Source of the DNA: Pseudomonas sp. PDM15
GTDB lineage: Bacteria > Pseudomonadota > Gammaproteobacteria > Pseudomonadales > Pseudomonadaceae
Reading direction: 5' to 3'
NCBI RefSeq assembly: GCF_014851565.1
Contig: NZ_JACVAA010000003.1
Location: 558,001-622,000 of the forward strand
Length of the DNA: 64,000 bases
Shown here: positions 41,433-52,517 of the stretch, in pieces
Layout of the letters: every line of letters starts with the position of its first letter
Position numbering within the stretch: position 1 is the stretch's first letter
Position numbers and translations under genes: made by a program
Notes under the pieces: model-generated
Told to the model about the DNA's origin: nothing
What the model saw: only the letters and a program-made list of their open reading frames with translations
Databases searched by the model: none

Positions 41433-41738
41433 TCAGCCGATCTGGAACAGCTGTTCGAAGTTGGAGATCGAGAGAATCTTGCGCACGTCTGGATTGCAGT
41501 TCACCAGGCTGATGCGCGCATGGTCGCCGCCGGCGTGGTCACGCAGAAGCAGGAGCATGCCCAGCGCCGAGCTGTCCAGGTAGGTGGCGCCCTTGAGGTC
41601 TACCACGTAGCGCTTGGGGGTTGCGCTCACCCGCTCGTAGGCATCGCGGAATTCCTGGTGCGCAGAGAAATCGAAGCGTCCCTGGATGTGAATGGTCAGC
41701 TCCTGCCCGTCGCCCGAAGGTAGCGCGGTGATGGCCAT
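41433..41738 (-). CDS. hsbA: Anti-sigma factor antagonist HsbA
   Basis: A 101-residue STAS-domain protein. The phosphorylatable serine is in YLDSSALGMLLLL (Ser56), the usual place for SpoIIAA-like antagonists. In P. aeruginosa, unphosphorylated HsbA binds the anti-sigma factor FlgM, freeing FliA for motility. AAGGAG stands before the ATG at 41738, so the longer upstream frame is rejected. It is 5 nt upstream of hsbR and follows fliJ after 70 nt. Confidence 0.92.
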   Translation of the reverse strand: MAITALPSGDGQELTIHIQGRFDFSAHQEFRDAYERVSATPKRYVVDLKGATYLDSSALGMLLLLRDHAGGDHARISLVNCNPDVRKILSISNFEQLFQIG

Positions 41739-41808
41739 GTAGCACTCCTTGTTGATTCTTATGCAAAGAGAAGATGTAGCACCCACAGGTGACGACGGCA
41801 ACCGCGCG

Positions 41809-42258
41809 TCAATTCTGCTCGCGCTGCGGTAGACGTTGCGACAGCTCGTCGAGCAGCTTCTGCTCGCGCTTGTCCTCGGCCGCACGCGCCTCGTCCAGGT
41901 AGCGTTGGACGAGCTTACGCAGACCTTCCACCCGCGTATAGCGCTGCTGCCAGGCGGCTCTCGCCTTGTTGAGGTTCTGCCGGTGCCAGTTGATGCTCTG
42001 CAGCTGTTGGCCGATGGCGGTTTCCAGCTGGCTGAGGAAGCGTTGGTAGTTCATCAGCCATTGCCCGGAAACGCCTTTGCTGCCCTCGCTGATCCATTGC
42101 TGCTGGTAGTCGGCGCGGTAGCGCTCCAGCTCGCCCAGCTGCGCCTCGGCCTTGGCCAGCAGACCCTGCATGTGAGCCATCTGGCGGGCCGCTTCGCGCT
42201 CGGCGCGCTCGGCCATCTCGACAACCGGCGCCAGGCGCGCGGCGCGGCTGTTGGCCAT
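41809..42258 (-). CDS. fliJ: Flagellar export protein FliJ
   Basis: Soluble coiled-coil chaperone/stalk of the flagellar ATPase complex. The 149-residue product is almost entirely helical and rich in Ala/Glu/Gln/Arg (VVEMAERAEREAARQMAHMQ). Length is normal. It starts 3 nt after the fliI stop. Confidence 0.93.
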   Translation of the reverse strand: MANSRAARLAPVVEMAERAEREAARQMAHMQGLLAKAEAQLGELERYRADYQQQWISEGSKGVSGQWLMNYQRFLSQLETAIGQQLQSINWHRQNLNKARAAWQQRYTRVEGLRKLVQRYLDEARAAEDKREQKLLDELSQRLPQREQN

Positions 42259-42261
42259 CTA

Positions 42262-43620
42262 TCAGGCCTGCGCCTGCGGGTTGAACACCTGGGCCAACTG
42301 GCGGACGCTCTCGGCCATGGACTCGCTCTCGCCCAGACTCTGCTTCAGGTAGCGCGCCATGGCCGGCTGGCGGGCGATGGCCAGATCGGTGTCGGGATCA
42401 CCGCCCGGCACGTAGGCGCCGACGCTGATCAGGTCTCGGCTCTGCTGGTAGCGCGACCACAGCTGCTTGAAGCGCTGAGCCTGCTTGAGATGCTCCGGGC
42501 TGACCACCTGGGGCATGACCCGGCTGATCGAGGCCTCGATATCGATGGCCGGATAGTGGCCTTCCTCGGCCAGGCGGCGCGAAAGAACGAAGTGGCCGTC
42601 GAGCACGCCACGGGCAGCGTCGGCGATCGGGTCCTGCTGGTCGTCACCCTCACTGAGCACCGTGTAGAAGGCGGTGATCGAACCGCCACCCTGCTCCGCG
42701 TTGCCGGCCCGCTCCACCAGGCGTGGCAGCTTGGCGAACACCGACGGCGGATAACCCTTAGTCGCCGGTGGCTCGCCGATGGCCAGGGCGATCTCGCGCT
42801 GGGCCTGGGCGAAGCGGGTCAGCGAATCCATCAGCAGCAGGACGTTCTTGCCCTTGTCGCGGAAGTATTCGGCGATGCGCGTGCAGTACATGGCAGCGCG
42901 CAGGCGCATCAGCGGCGCATCGTCCGCCGGCGAGGCGACCACCACGGAGCGCTTGATGCCCTCCTCGCCGAGAATCTCGTCGATGAACTCCTTGACCTCG
43001 CGGCCCCGCTCGCCGATCAGGCCGACCACGATGATCTCCGCCTCGGTGAAACGGGTCATCATGCCCAGCAGCACTGACTTACCCACGCCGGTACCGGCGA
43101 ACAGGCCCAGGCGCTGACCGCGGCCGACGGTGAGCAGGCCGTTGATGGAGCGGATGCCAACGTCCAGCGGCACATGAATCGGGTCGCGATTGAGCGGGTT
43201 GATGGTCGGGCCGTCCATTGGCACCCAGTCCTCGGCCTTCATCCCACCCTTGCCGTCCAGAGCGCGACCAGCACCATCCAGCACGCGGCCGAGCATGGAC
43301 ATGCCCATGGGCAGGCGACCGGTGTCCGGCAACGGCACCACGCGGGCGCCAGGGGCGATGCCGGCCAAGCTGCCGACCGGCATCAGGTAGATCTTGCCGG
43401 CGGAGAAGCCCATCACCTCGGCCTCGACCTGCACCGGATGGTAACTGTCGTCGTTGATCACCAGGCAGCGGCTGCCCAGCGCGGCACGCAGGCCCTCGGC
43501 CTCCAGAGTCAGGCCGACCATGCGCAGCAGGCGGCCCTCCACCACCGGCTGGGTCGGAAGCTCGACGGCCTCCTCGTAGCCGGCCATGCGTTTGGCGAAG
43601 CTGGTGCGCTCAAGGCGCAT
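42262..43620 (-). CDS. fliI: Flagellum-specific ATPase FliI
   Basis: ATPase that powers unfolding and entry of export substrates. The 452-residue product from the ATG at 43620 has Walker [15 protein letters not shown] (residues 172-185), Walker [14 protein letters not shown] and the F1-type signature [19 protein letters not shown]. The start overlaps the fliH stop by 11 nt; the upstream extension is fliH sequence in another frame. Confidence 0.96.
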   Translation of the reverse strand: MRLERTSFAKRMAGYEEAVELPTQPVVEGRLLRMVGLTLEAEGLRAALGSRCLVINDDSYHPVQVEAEVMGFSAGKIYLMPVGSLAGIAPGARVVPLPDTGRLPMGMSMLGRVLDGAGRALDGKGGMKAEDWVPMDGPTINPLNRDPIHVPLDVGIRSINGLLTVGRGQRLGLFAGTGVGKSVLLGMMTRFTEAEIIVVGLIGERGREVKEFIDEILGEEGIKRSVVVASPADDAPLMRLRAAMYCTRIAEYFRDKGKNVLLLMDSLTRFAQAQREIALAIGEPPATKGYPPSVFAKLPRLVERAGNAEQGGGSITAFYTVLSEGDDQQDPIADAARGVLDGHFVLSRRLAEEGHYPAIDIEASISRVMPQVVSPEHLKQAQRFKQLWSRYQQSRDLISVGAYVPGGDPDTDLAIARQPAMARYLKQSLGESESMAESVRQLAQVFNPQAQA

Positions 43621-44392
43621 TGGGGCTCTCCAAATCGACCTGGATATCGGCCTCCGGCGGATTGGTGACCTGTGCCCGCTGCTGCTCGAACAGCTGCTTG
43701 AGGGCCATGCCCATGCGCGTCTCGACGCTGGCGTCGATGCGGCTGTGCTCGCTCTCGACCCGGCAGCCACCGGGCTGCAGGGAGTCGTCCTCGAGGATGC
43801 GCCAGCTCTCCTCGTGGCGCTCGCGCAGGGCCTTCACCAACTCGAAGTCCTGCGGATGAATATGGATGCGCACGTTGCTGGCACCCATGGGCAGCAGTTT
43901 CAACGCCTCGCGCAGCACATGGCGGATCTGGCTGGAGTCGCTGGTCAGCTCGCGCTGGATCACCTGGCGGGTCATCTGGCTGATCAGATTGACCAGCGCC
44001 TTCTCCAGCTCCTGATCCTGCTCGGCGATGGGTGCCATCAGATGGCCCATAAGCTGCTCCAGCTGCGCCAGCTTGCCGGCCAGGGCGGCATCGGCTTCCT
44101 GCTTGGCCTTGAGCTGGCCCGCGCGGAAGCCGTCTTTCTCGCCAGTGGCGAAACCTTCGTTGTAGGCGTCCTGACGAATCGCCTCGAGCTCGTCGAGAGT
44201 CAACGGCTTGACGTCTTCGACGGCCACCTCCTCCACCTGAACCGGCTCGGCCTCGACCGCAGGTGCGGGCTCCGGTTCGGGTTCGGGCGGAGTCTCGACC
44301 TCGGGATCGAAGCTGGGTATGGCCCAACGGTCGAAGCCCGCCACGTCCTTGGCGCGGATCAGCTCGCTGGGCGCTTCCTTGGGCGGCACCAT
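43610..44392 (-). CDS. fliH: Flagellar assembly protein FliH
   Basis: Regulator of FliI and its anchor to the C-ring. The 260-residue product has a Pro/Glu/Val-rich N-terminal half, a coiled coil with GxxxG-like spacing ([20 protein letters not shown]) and a C-terminal domain ([16 protein letters not shown]). Length is normal for Pseudomonas. It lies 3 nt after the fliG stop. Confidence 0.93.
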   Translation of the reverse strand: MVPPKEAPSELIRAKDVAGFDRWAIPSFDPEVETPPEPEPEPAPAVEAEPVQVEEVAVEDVKPLTLDELEAIRQDAYNEGFATGEKDGFRAGQLKAKQEADAALAGKLAQLEQLMGHLMAPIAEQDQELEKALVNLISQMTRQVIQRELTSDSSQIRHVLREALKLLPMGASNVRIHIHPQDFELVKALRERHEESWRILEDDSLQPGGCRVESEHSRIDASVETRMGMALKQLFEQQRAQVTNPPEADIQVDLESPNAP

Positions 44393-44395
44393 GGC

Positions 44396-45412
44396 TTAGA
44401 TCATCGCCTCGCCGCCGGCACCGCCGAGGACGATCTCGCCGGATTCGGCCATGCGTCGAGCGATGGTGAGGATTTCCTTTTGCGCCGTCTCCACTTCGCT
44501 GACGCGCACCGGGCCCTTGGCCTCCAGGTCGTCGCGCAGCAGCTCGGCGGCGCGCTTGGACATGTTCTTGAAGACTTTTTCCTTAATGCCGTCGTCGGCG
44601 CCCTTGAGGGCCAGCACCAGAATGTCCGAGGACACCTCGCGCAGCAGCGCCTGGATGCCGCGGTCGTCGACGTCGGCCAGGTTGTCGAAGACGAACATCA
44701 GATCCTCGATCTGGCTGGACAGGTCCTCGTCGACCTCGCGGATGGAGTCCATCAGCTGGCCCTCCACCGAGCTGTCGAGGAAGTTCATGATGTCCGCCGC
44801 GCGTTTCACGCCGCCCAGGTTGGCGCGGGTGGTGTTGGCGCTGCCGGAGAACTGCTTCTCGAGGATCTGGTTGAGCTCCTTGAGAGCCGCCGGCTGTACG
44901 GTGTTGAGCGAGGACACGCGCAGGATGATGTCCAGGCGCACCTTGTGGTCGAAGTGGCTGAGCACCTCGCCGGCCTGGTCCGGGTCGAGGTAGGCGACCA
45001 CGATGGCCTGAATCTGCGGGTGTTCGTAGCGGATCACGTCGGCCACGGCGCGCGGCTCCATCCACTTCAGGCTGTCCAGGCCGCTGGTGCTGCCGCCGAG
45101 CAGGATGCGGTCGATCAGGTTGCCGGCCTTGTCCTCGCCCAGCGCTGCGGTGAGCATCTTGCGGATGTAGGCGTCGGAGCCCACGCCGAGGCTGGTCTGG
45201 TCGCCGACGATGTCGACGAACTCGCCCATCACCTGCTCAACCTGCTCGCGCTGCACGTTGCGCATGCCGGCCATGGCCACGCCGACCCGCTGCACTTCCT
45301 TGGGCCCGAGGTGGCGCAGCACCTGCGCCGCGTCCGTCTCGCCAAGGGACAGCAGGAGAATGGCGGCCTTGTCGACCTTGTTCAGCTTGACGGCGGTGCG
45401 ATTGTCACTCAT
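44396..45412 (-). CDS. fliG: Flagellar motor switch protein FliG
   Basis: C-ring protein that interacts with the stators. The 338-residue product has N, middle and C-terminal armadillo-like domains. The middle EHPQ motif is present (IRYEHPQIQAIVVAYL), and the charged torque helix is seen in LMFVFDNLADVDDRGIQALL. Length is normal. Its start overlaps fliF by 8 nt. Confidence 0.96.
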   Translation of the reverse strand: MSDNRTAVKLNKVDKAAILLLSLGETDAAQVLRHLGPKEVQRVGVAMAGMRNVQREQVEQVMGEFVDIVGDQTSLGVGSDAYIRKMLTAALGEDKAGNLIDRILLGGSTSGLDSLKWMEPRAVADVIRYEHPQIQAIVVAYLDPDQAGEVLSHFDHKVRLDIILRVSSLNTVQPAALKELNQILEKQFSGSANTTRANLGGVKRAADIMNFLDSSVEGQLMDSIREVDEDLSSQIEDLMFVFDNLADVDDRGIQALLREVSSDILVLALKGADDGIKEKVFKNMSKRAAELLRDDLEAKGPVRVSEVETAQKEILTIARRMAESGEIVLGGAGGEAMI

Positions 45413-47198
45413 CGGCGTTGATCCACTCTTTGACTACCTGGGCGACGCGGCCCGGATCTTCCGCCACCAGACTCTTGATGGCGTTCAGTTGTGCATCATA
45501 ACCCTCGGTGGGGCTTGGCAGCAGGATGCTCTGCGGGCCGCCGAGACTTACCCGATCGGAGGACAGCTCGCCCTCCAGGCCACCCATGTCGCCCAGTTCC
45601 ACATCGCCCTCGCGGCCTTCGCCGGCGGCGTTCTTGCCGCCACCGGCGATGTTGTTGAGCACCGGGCGCAAAACGAACCACACCAGAAGGAAGATCAACA
45701 GTGCGGGGAAAAGTTGCTTCAGGGCGCCCATCCCCATCAGGAACAGCTCGCTCTGATACCAGGGAGTCTCGATGACTTCGCCCAGCTCGGAGGAGAACGG
45801 CGCGTTGATCACGCTGACGCTGTCGCCGCGGCTGGCATCGAAACCCACCGAGTCCTGCACCAGACGGGTGAAGCGGGCCAGATCATCGGCACCCCAGGGG
45901 CTGCTGGTGGTCTCGCCGGTTTCGGGGTTGATGCTGACCTTGTCGTCCAGCACCACGGCCACCGACAGGCGCTTGAGGCGGCCTTGCTGCTGCTTGGTAT
46001 AGCTGATCGAACGGTCCAGCTCGAAGTTACGGGTGGACTGCTCGCGCTTGTCCGCCGGATACGGCGCCAGCATCGGCTGGCCGGTGGCCGGATCCATGAT
46101 CTGCGCGCCGTTGGCATCCAGCAGCGGCTGGCCCGGGGCGACCGGGCCGGCCGGCGCCGGCGCTGCGGCGGCCTGTTCGGGAGCGGTGGCGGCTCCCGGC
46201 GGCTGGTTGCTCAGGGCACCCGGCACGCCTTGCGGCGGCATACTGCTGGAGCGCTGCTCGTTGACCTGCTGCTCGCTGCGCAGGGCCGGCTGGTCCGGGT
46301 TGAACATCTCAGAGGTGGATTCCACCGCACTGAAGTCGACGTCGGCAGAGACCTCGGCCTTGTAGCGGCCATTGCCCAGCACCGGCTGCAAGATGTTGTG
46401 CACGCGCTGGGTGAACAGGGTTTCCATGCGGCGGGTGTAATCGAACTGCTTGCCGGCCATGGTCAGCTCGGACAGTTCCTGCTGGTCGGACAGCAGGTTG
46501 CCCTTCTGGTCGACCACGGTGACCTGCGACTTGGTCAGCTCAGGCACGCTGGTGGCCACCAGGTTGACGATGGCCATCACCTGACTCGGCTCCAGAGTGC
46601 TGCCCGGGTACAACTCGACCAGCACCGAGGCGGTGGGCTTGCGTTCGTCACGGACGAATACCGAGCTCTTCGGGATGGCCAGGTGCACGCGGGCGCCCTT
46701 GACGTTGTTCAGGCTGGAGATGGTGCGCGCCAGCTCGCCTTCCAGGCCGCGGCGATAGCGGGTGGCCTCCATGAACTGGCTGGTGCCCAGGCTCTGCTCC
46801 TGGTCGAGAATCTCGAAGCCGACATTGCCGTCGGTCTGCGCCACGCCGGCGGCAGCCAGCTTCATACGAGCGCGGCCGAGGTCCTCGGACTTGACCAGCA
46901 GCGCGCCGGAATTGGGCTCCACGGTGTAGGCGATATCGGCGGCGTTGAGCACCTCCATCACCTGGTTGCTGTCCATACCGGCCAGGTTGCCCAGCAACGG
47001 CTTGTAGTCGGGCTGTTGCGACCACAGGACCACGGCGAAGCCGATCGCCACGCTGGCAGCCAGGCCGACCAGGAGGCCGAGTTGGCGCAGCATGGACATC
47101 TCGGAGAGGTTCTCCAGGAAGGCCAGCCCGAATAGCGGCTTCTTCGGCTCGTCGGCGCCAGTGGTGGCGGGTACGTTTGCAGCAACTGCTTCAGCCAT
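45405..47198 (-). CDS. fliF: Flagellar MS-ring protein FliF
   Basis: Forms the membrane ring that nucleates the basal body. The 597-residue product has two membrane segments (LGLLVGLAASVAIGFAVVLW near residue 40 and LFPALLIFLLVWFVLRPVL near 450) and a YscJ-type periplasmic domain. A Pro/Ala-rich loop follows at about residues 300-370, and the acidic C-terminal tail that binds FliG ends the protein. It starts 17 nt after fliE. Confidence 0.96.
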   Translation of the reverse strand: MAEAVAANVPATTGADEPKKPLFGLAFLENLSEMSMLRQLGLLVGLAASVAIGFAVVLWSQQPDYKPLLGNLAGMDSNQVMEVLNAADIAYTVEPNSGALLVKSEDLGRARMKLAAAGVAQTDGNVGFEILDQEQSLGTSQFMEATRYRRGLEGELARTISSLNNVKGARVHLAIPKSSVFVRDERKPTASVLVELYPGSTLEPSQVMAIVNLVATSVPELTKSQVTVVDQKGNLLSDQQELSELTMAGKQFDYTRRMETLFTQRVHNILQPVLGNGRYKAEVSADVDFSAVESTSEMFNPDQPALRSEQQVNEQRSSSMPPQGVPGALSNQPPGAATAPEQAAAAPAPAGPVAPGQPLLDANGAQIMDPATGQPMLAPYPADKREQSTRNFELDRSISYTKQQQGRLKRLSVAVVLDDKVSINPETGETTSSPWGADDLARFTRLVQDSVGFDASRGDSVSVINAPFSSELGEVIETPWYQSELFLMGMGALKQLFPALLIFLLVWFVLRPVLNNIAGGGKNAAGEGREGDVELGDMGGLEGELSSDRVSLGGPQSILLPSPTEGYDAQLNAIKSLVAEDPGRVAQVVKEWINADE

Positions 47199-47215
47199 GA
47201 CTCAAATCCGCCCTG

Positions 47216-47548
47216 TTAAACCGGCATCTGCATGATGTCTTGATAGGCCTGAACCAGCTTGTTGCGCACCTGGGTCATGGCCTGGAAGGAAACGCTGGCC
47301 TTTTGCGAGGCGATCATCACGTCGGTGATGTCGACACCCGCCTGCCCCATCTCGAAGGCAGTGGCCAGTTGGCCGGAAACCTGCTGGGTCTCGTTCACCT
47401 TTTCCACGGCCTGGCCGAGCATATCGGCGAAGTTCGGCGCACCCGGCTCCGGCGCTGCAACCTGCGCAGGCTTGATCTTGGCCATGGCCTCCATCTGCAT
47501 GGAGCGCATTTCCAACATCAGGCGATTGAATTCGACACCCTGGCTCAT
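47216..47548 (-). CDS. fliE: Flagellar hook-basal body protein FliE
   Basis: Links the MS-ring to the rod. The 110-residue helical product ends with the family signature [20 protein letters not shown] followed by [14 protein letters not shown]. It is the first gene of the fliEFGHIJ-hsbAR-hptB-fliK run, with a consensus sigma-54 promoter upstream. Confidence 0.96.
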   Translation of the reverse strand: MSQGVEFNRLMLEMRSMQMEAMAKIKPAQVAAPEPGAPNFADMLGQAVEKVNETQQVSGQLATAFEMGQAGVDITDVMIASQKASVSFQAMTQVRNKLVQAYQDIMQMPV

Positions 47549-47605
47549 GACCTTTCCTCCAGCGGCCGCGGATTTTTGACGCTGCGCGGCCTATGCGGGG
47601 GTATC

Positions 47606-47621
47606 TGCAAGCACAGTGCCA
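47606..47621 (-). promoter_or_regulatory. Sigma-54 (RpoN) promoter upstream of fliE
   Basis: On the minus strand TGGCACTGTGCTTGCA is a near-perfect -24/-12 pair with GG-N10-GC. It ends 58 nt before the fliE ATG and overlaps the T-tract of the fleR terminator. Confidence 0.88.
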
Positions 47622-47650
47622 AAAAACAAAGACCCGCGCGAGGCGGGCCA
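47621..47650 (-). terminator. Intrinsic terminator after fleR
   Basis: A short stem (CCCGC 47633-47637 with GCGGG 47643-47647) is followed on the minus strand by CTTTGTTTTTT. A second, stronger stem lies between it and fleR (47667-47678 with 47682-47693, one mismatch) but has no T-run. Confidence 0.65.
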
Positions 47651-47699
47651 AGAGGGGACTGTTACTGCCCCGCCCGGCGAGGCCGGACGGGGCGAATGT

Positions 47700-49157
<1,458 letters not shown>

Positions 49158-49161
49158 GGGC

Positions 49162-50379
49162 TTACTCCTGAATAACCGGTTGCGCCGCGCTGATCAGCGG
49201 CAATACGAGGGTGGCGCAGGTGCCGCGACCGACGCGGGAGCGCAGGCGCAGCTCGCCCTGATGGGCGCGCACCACCGCCTGAACCACCGCCAGGCCTAGA
49301 CCGGTACCGGTGGTCTTGGTGGTGAAGAAAGGCTCGCCGAGGCGCGCCAGGGTGACTTCGTCTATGCCCGGACCGTTGTCGCTGACGCAAAGGCGCAGGC
49401 TGTTGTCGCGGGCATACAGATGAATCTTCAGGTTGGCTTCGCGGCCGCCGGCCTGGATGGCGTTCTCGATCAGATTGAGCACGGTGCCTACCAGGGTGTC
49501 GCGGTTGCACAGCAACTCGCCCAGGCGGACATCGCATTGCCAGCGCACATTCATGCCCAGCACATGGGGCTCGGCGGCACCGCGCAAAGCGTCGAAGAAG
49601 GCATTGGGGGCGATGCGGTCGGGCAGCGGCAGCTCGCCACGGGCGAATACCAGCATGTCGCGCACTTGGTGTTCCAGCTCGTGCAGGCGTTCCTTGATGC
49701 GGCCGGCGAAACGCTGTTGCTGCTCGAACGGCAGCTCCTGCTCGGCAAGGTGGCTGGCATACAGCAGCGCGGCCGACAACGGCGTGCGGATCTGGTGAGC
49801 CAGCGAGGCGACCATGCGCCCCAGGGACGACAGGCGCTCGTGGCGCGCCAGCTGATCCTGCAGGCGACGGGTTTCCGTCAAGTCGGTCAACAGCACCAGT
49901 TGGCCCGGCTCGCCCTGCAGGGAGCGCGTGGCAATGGACAGGCGGCGCCCGTCCTTGAGGGAAATCTCGTGACCGTCGTCTTCACGCGGGGCGAAGTTGC
50001 GTGCGATCACCTCGCGCCAGAGCATGCCCACCAGCGGCTTGGCCAGCAGGCTGCGCGCCACCGGATTGGCCTCGCGCACCACACCCTGCCCATCGATGAC
50101 GATCACGCCCCCGGGCAGCAGATCGAGCAGACTCTGCAGGCGCTGGGCCAGGCGCTCCTTCTCGGCCAGCTCCTGCATGCGCTGAGCGCTAACCAGAGCC
50201 AGTTGACCCTTGAGCTCGCTGACCCGCGCCTCGAGCATGCTGTAGGAGCTGCTGAGCTGCGTGGACATCTGGTTGAACAGAGCGAAGGCCTGCTCCAGAT
50301 TGGCACGGCTGGCCTGTTCGATAGGCGCAGCTGGCGCGGCGGCTTCGGGCGTAACGGGCGATGGGGCGGCTTGGCTCAT
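49162..50379 (-). CDS. fleS: Sensor histidine kinase FleS
   Basis: Cytoplasmic kinase for FleR. The 405-residue product has no membrane segment. It has an N-terminal helix, a PAS domain (about residues 80-175: LDLLPGGVIVIDGQGVVREA), the H-box with phospho-acceptor His195 (ASLAHQIRTPLSAALL) and a HATPase domain (NLIENAIQAGG, DNGPGID, GTGLGLAVVQAV). It is preceded by a sigma-54 promoter. Confidence 0.95.
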   Translation of the reverse strand: MSQAAPSPVTPEAAAPAAPIEQASRANLEQAFALFNQMSTQLSSSYSMLEARVSELKGQLALVSAQRMQELAEKERLAQRLQSLLDLLPGGVIVIDGQGVVREANPVARSLLAKPLVGMLWREVIARNFAPREDDGHEISLKDGRRLSIATRSLQGEPGQLVLLTDLTETRRLQDQLARHERLSSLGRMVASLAHQIRTPLSAALLYASHLAEQELPFEQQQRFAGRIKERLHELEHQVRDMLVFARGELPLPDRIAPNAFFDALRGAAEPHVLGMNVRWQCDVRLGELLCNRDTLVGTVLNLIENAIQAGGREANLKIHLYARDNSLRLCVSDNGPGIDEVTLARLGEPFFTTKTTGTGLGLAVVQAVVRAHQGELRLRSRVGRGTCATLVLPLISAAQPVIQE

Positions 50380-50431
50380 GCTCTTCTCTCGGCTGGCGAA
50401 CCGTCAGCAGACGGTCAGTCGAGAGTGTCTT

Positions 50432-50447
50432 AGCAATCCTCGTGCCT
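50432..50447 (-). promoter_or_regulatory. Sigma-54 (RpoN) promoter upstream of fleSR
   Basis: On the minus strand GGCACGAGGATTGCT matches the consensus with exact GG-N10-GC spacing. It ends 52 nt before the fleS ATG and lies between the fleQ terminator and fleS. Pseudomonas fleSR is a known FleQ/RpoN target. Confidence 0.88.
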
Positions 50448-50474
50448 AAAAATTAGACCTTATATTTCAAGCAC

Positions 50475-50510
50475 TTAAAAAATAAAGTCGGAGCTTGCGT
50501 CAAAGCTCCG
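50475..50510 (-). terminator. Intrinsic terminator after fleQ
   Basis: CGGAGCTT and AAGCTCCG form a perfect 8-bp stem (50489-50496 with 50503-50510, 6-nt loop). On the minus strand it is followed by ACTTTATTTTTTAA, a good T-tract, 27 nt past the fleQ stop. Confidence 0.85.
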
Positions 50511-50536
50511 GCTCCAATTCTTGAAAGCGAGGAGAT

Positions 50537-52012
50537 TCAGTCCTCGTCTCCACCTTCGTCGTCACGGCGGCTCATGCCGTACTTGCGCATCTTCTCCACC
50601 AGGGTGGTGCGGCGAATGCGCAGGCGCTCGGCGGCTCGTGCCACGACGCCATTGGCATCGTGCAGTGCTTGCTGGATCAGGCCTTGTTCTAGATTACCGA
50701 GGTAATCCTTCAGATCCAGGCCCTCTGGCGGGAGCATGGCGGTGTTGGCTATGCCTGGCATGCTGGCGCCGATAGAGGCACGCTCGTCCAGCTCCTCGCG
50801 CAAGCTGATGGCCAGCTGCTCGTCCTCGTCATCGACGTGACGGAATTTCTTCGGCAGCTCACCGACGCCGATCACGCCGTAGGGATGCATGATCGCCATG
50901 CGCTCGACCAGGTTGGCGAGCTCGCGCACGTTGCCCGGCCAGTCATGACGGCACAGTGACATGATGGCAGCGGAGTTGAAGCGGATGGACCCGCGCTTCT
51001 CGAACTCCATGCGCGAGATCAGCTCGTTCATCAGCAGCGGAATGTCTTCCACGCGCTCGCGCAGTGGCGCCATCTCGATCGGGAAGACGTTCAGGCGGTA
51101 GTAGAGGTCCTCGCGGAAGGTCCCCTCCTCGATCATCTTCTCCAGGTTCTTGTGGGTGGCGGCGATGATGCGCACATCCACCGATTGGGTCTTGTTGCTC
51201 CCGACCCGCTCGAAGGTGCGTTCCTGCAGCACGCGCAACAGCTTGACCTGCATCGGCAGCGGCATGTCGCCGATCTCGTCGAGGAACAGGGTACCGCCGT
51301 TGGCCAGTTCGAAACGCCCGGCACGGCTGGTGATGGCGCCGGTAAATGCGCCCTTCTCATGGCCGAACAGTTCGCTTTCCAGCAGCTCCGCCGGAATCGC
51401 CCCGCAATTGACCGGCACGAACGGTGCTTCGCGGCGCTTGGAGTGATAGTGCAGGTTACGCGCGACCACTTCCTTGCCAGTGCCCGACTCGCCGAGGATC
51501 AGCACGCTGGCCTCGGTATCGGCCACCTGCTGCATCATCTGGCGCACCTGGTGGATGGCACGGCTGGTGCCGACCAGGCTACGGAACAGATTCGGCTCGC
51601 GCTGGCGGCCACGCTCGCGGGCCTGGTCGTACATCTCGCGATAGACCTGGGCGCGGTGCAAGGAGTCGAGCAGCTTGTTGTAGCTGGGCGGCATTTCCAG
51701 GCTGGCCAGCACGCGGCGGCGCAGATCCTCCGCCCAATCGGCCGGAACAGGCTCGCCGATCATCAGCAGCGGCAGGTTCTCGTCCCAGGCGATGATCTGC
51801 TTGAGCAGCTCCAGGGCACCGCCCTTGGCATTCACATCGCCAAGCAGGACGTTGAGTACTTCGCGGCTGGAATCGAGCTTGCCCACAGTCTCGCGCCAAT
51901 CGGCGCTGCCGCAGGCCAAGTGGTCTTCGCCAAGAAAACCGAGGATCACCGCAAGGTCGCGGCGGCGCTCGGCGTTGTCGTCAATCAGCAGGATTTTGGT
52001 TTCACGCCACAT
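50537..52012 (-). CDS. fleQ: Flagellar master regulator FleQ
   Basis: Sigma-54 activator at the top of the flagellar cascade; in Pseudomonas it also binds c-di-GMP and represses or activates exopolysaccharide genes. The 491-residue product has a degenerate receiver-like domain ([13 protein letters not shown]), an AAA+ domain with Walker [12 protein letters not shown] and GAFTGA, and a Fis-type DNA-binding end ([20 protein letters not shown]). Length agrees with P. aeruginosa FleQ. It is transcribed as its own unit, with a possible sigma-70 promoter upstream and a terminator downstream. Confidence 0.96.
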   Translation of the reverse strand: MWRETKILLIDDNAERRRDLAVILGFLGEDHLACGSADWRETVGKLDSSREVLNVLLGDVNAKGGALELLKQIIAWDENLPLLMIGEPVPADWAEDLRRRVLASLEMPPSYNKLLDSLHRAQVYREMYDQARERGRQREPNLFRSLVGTSRAIHQVRQMMQQVADTEASVLILGESGTGKEVVARNLHYHSKRREAPFVPVNCGAIPAELLESELFGHEKGAFTGAITSRAGRFELANGGTLFLDEIGDMPLPMQVKLLRVLQERTFERVGSNKTQSVDVRIIAATHKNLEKMIEEGTFREDLYYRLNVFPIEMAPLRERVEDIPLLMNELISRMEFEKRGSIRFNSAAIMSLCRHDWPGNVRELANLVERMAIMHPYGVIGVGELPKKFRHVDDEDEQLAISLREELDERASIGASMPGIANTAMLPPEGLDLKDYLGNLEQGLIQQALHDANGVVARAAERLRIRRTTLVEKMRKYGMSRRDDEGGDED

Positions 52013-52077
52013 CTTGTTCTGGTCTGGCTCGCGGGCTGGAAGAGGAAGTCGCCAAGCGACAACGGCAATTGGCCACT

Positions 52078-52106
52078 AGTAAAGTCAAAAATCAGGCGAG
52101 AGTCAA
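52078..52106 (-). promoter_or_regulatory. Possible sigma-70 promoter for fleQ
   Basis: On the minus strand TTGACT (52101-52106) and TTTACT (52078-52083) are separated by 17 nt. They would start transcription about 60 nt before the fleQ ATG. The fleQ gene is known to be sigma-70 dependent; the choice of boxes here is by eye. Confidence 0.4.
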
Positions 52107-52191
52107 ATTTATGGCGTAATTTTTTCTGCGAATCCCGAGAGCATCCGTAATTGTCTGTAGATGCCCGGGAAATTCGTAAGGAAGAGGAAAC

Positions 52192-52488
52192 TCAGGTGAA
52201 CAGCTGGTAGACCTTGGCACCCTGCTGAGACTGGTTGAGCTGTACCAACTCGCCAGCGAGGCGGCGCTGCTCGGCCTGGCAGGTCATCACCAGTTCGCGG
52301 TAGAGATCCAGCAGTGTCTGCATACGCTCACGCAGCACGCCCTCGTCACGCTCGGCCTCGACCATGGCCTCATCGACGGCATGGCGGCACTGGGCATCCA
52401 GTTCACCAATGGCAGCCCAGTCCCGGCGGGCGAGCGCATCGCGCAAGGCGTTACCGGTGGCTTCAAGAAGCTGGACGGATGAACTCAT
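52192..52488 (-). CDS. FliT-like flagellar chaperone
   Basis: A small helical protein of 98 residues (MSSSVQLLEATGNALRDALA), rich in Leu/Glu/Arg/Gln, ending QSQQGAKVYQLFT. Length, composition and place after fliD-fliS fit a FliT-type chaperone, which caps FliD until export. Sequence similarity to enteric FliT is not obvious by eye, so the name rests mainly on position. The start is at 52488; the frame extends 17 codons upstream. Confidence 0.7.
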   Translation of the reverse strand: MSSSVQLLEATGNALRDALARRDWAAIGELDAQCRHAVDEAMVEAERDEGVLRERMQTLLDLYRELVMTCQAEQRRLAGELVQLNQSQQGAKVYQLFT

Positions 52489-52517
52489 GGATACTTCCCC
52501 TTCACACTGCAGATGCT

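Noticed and set aside
45210..47135. 641-codon plus-strand frame opposite fliF
   Set aside because: Antisense shadow of FliF; no recognisable domain.
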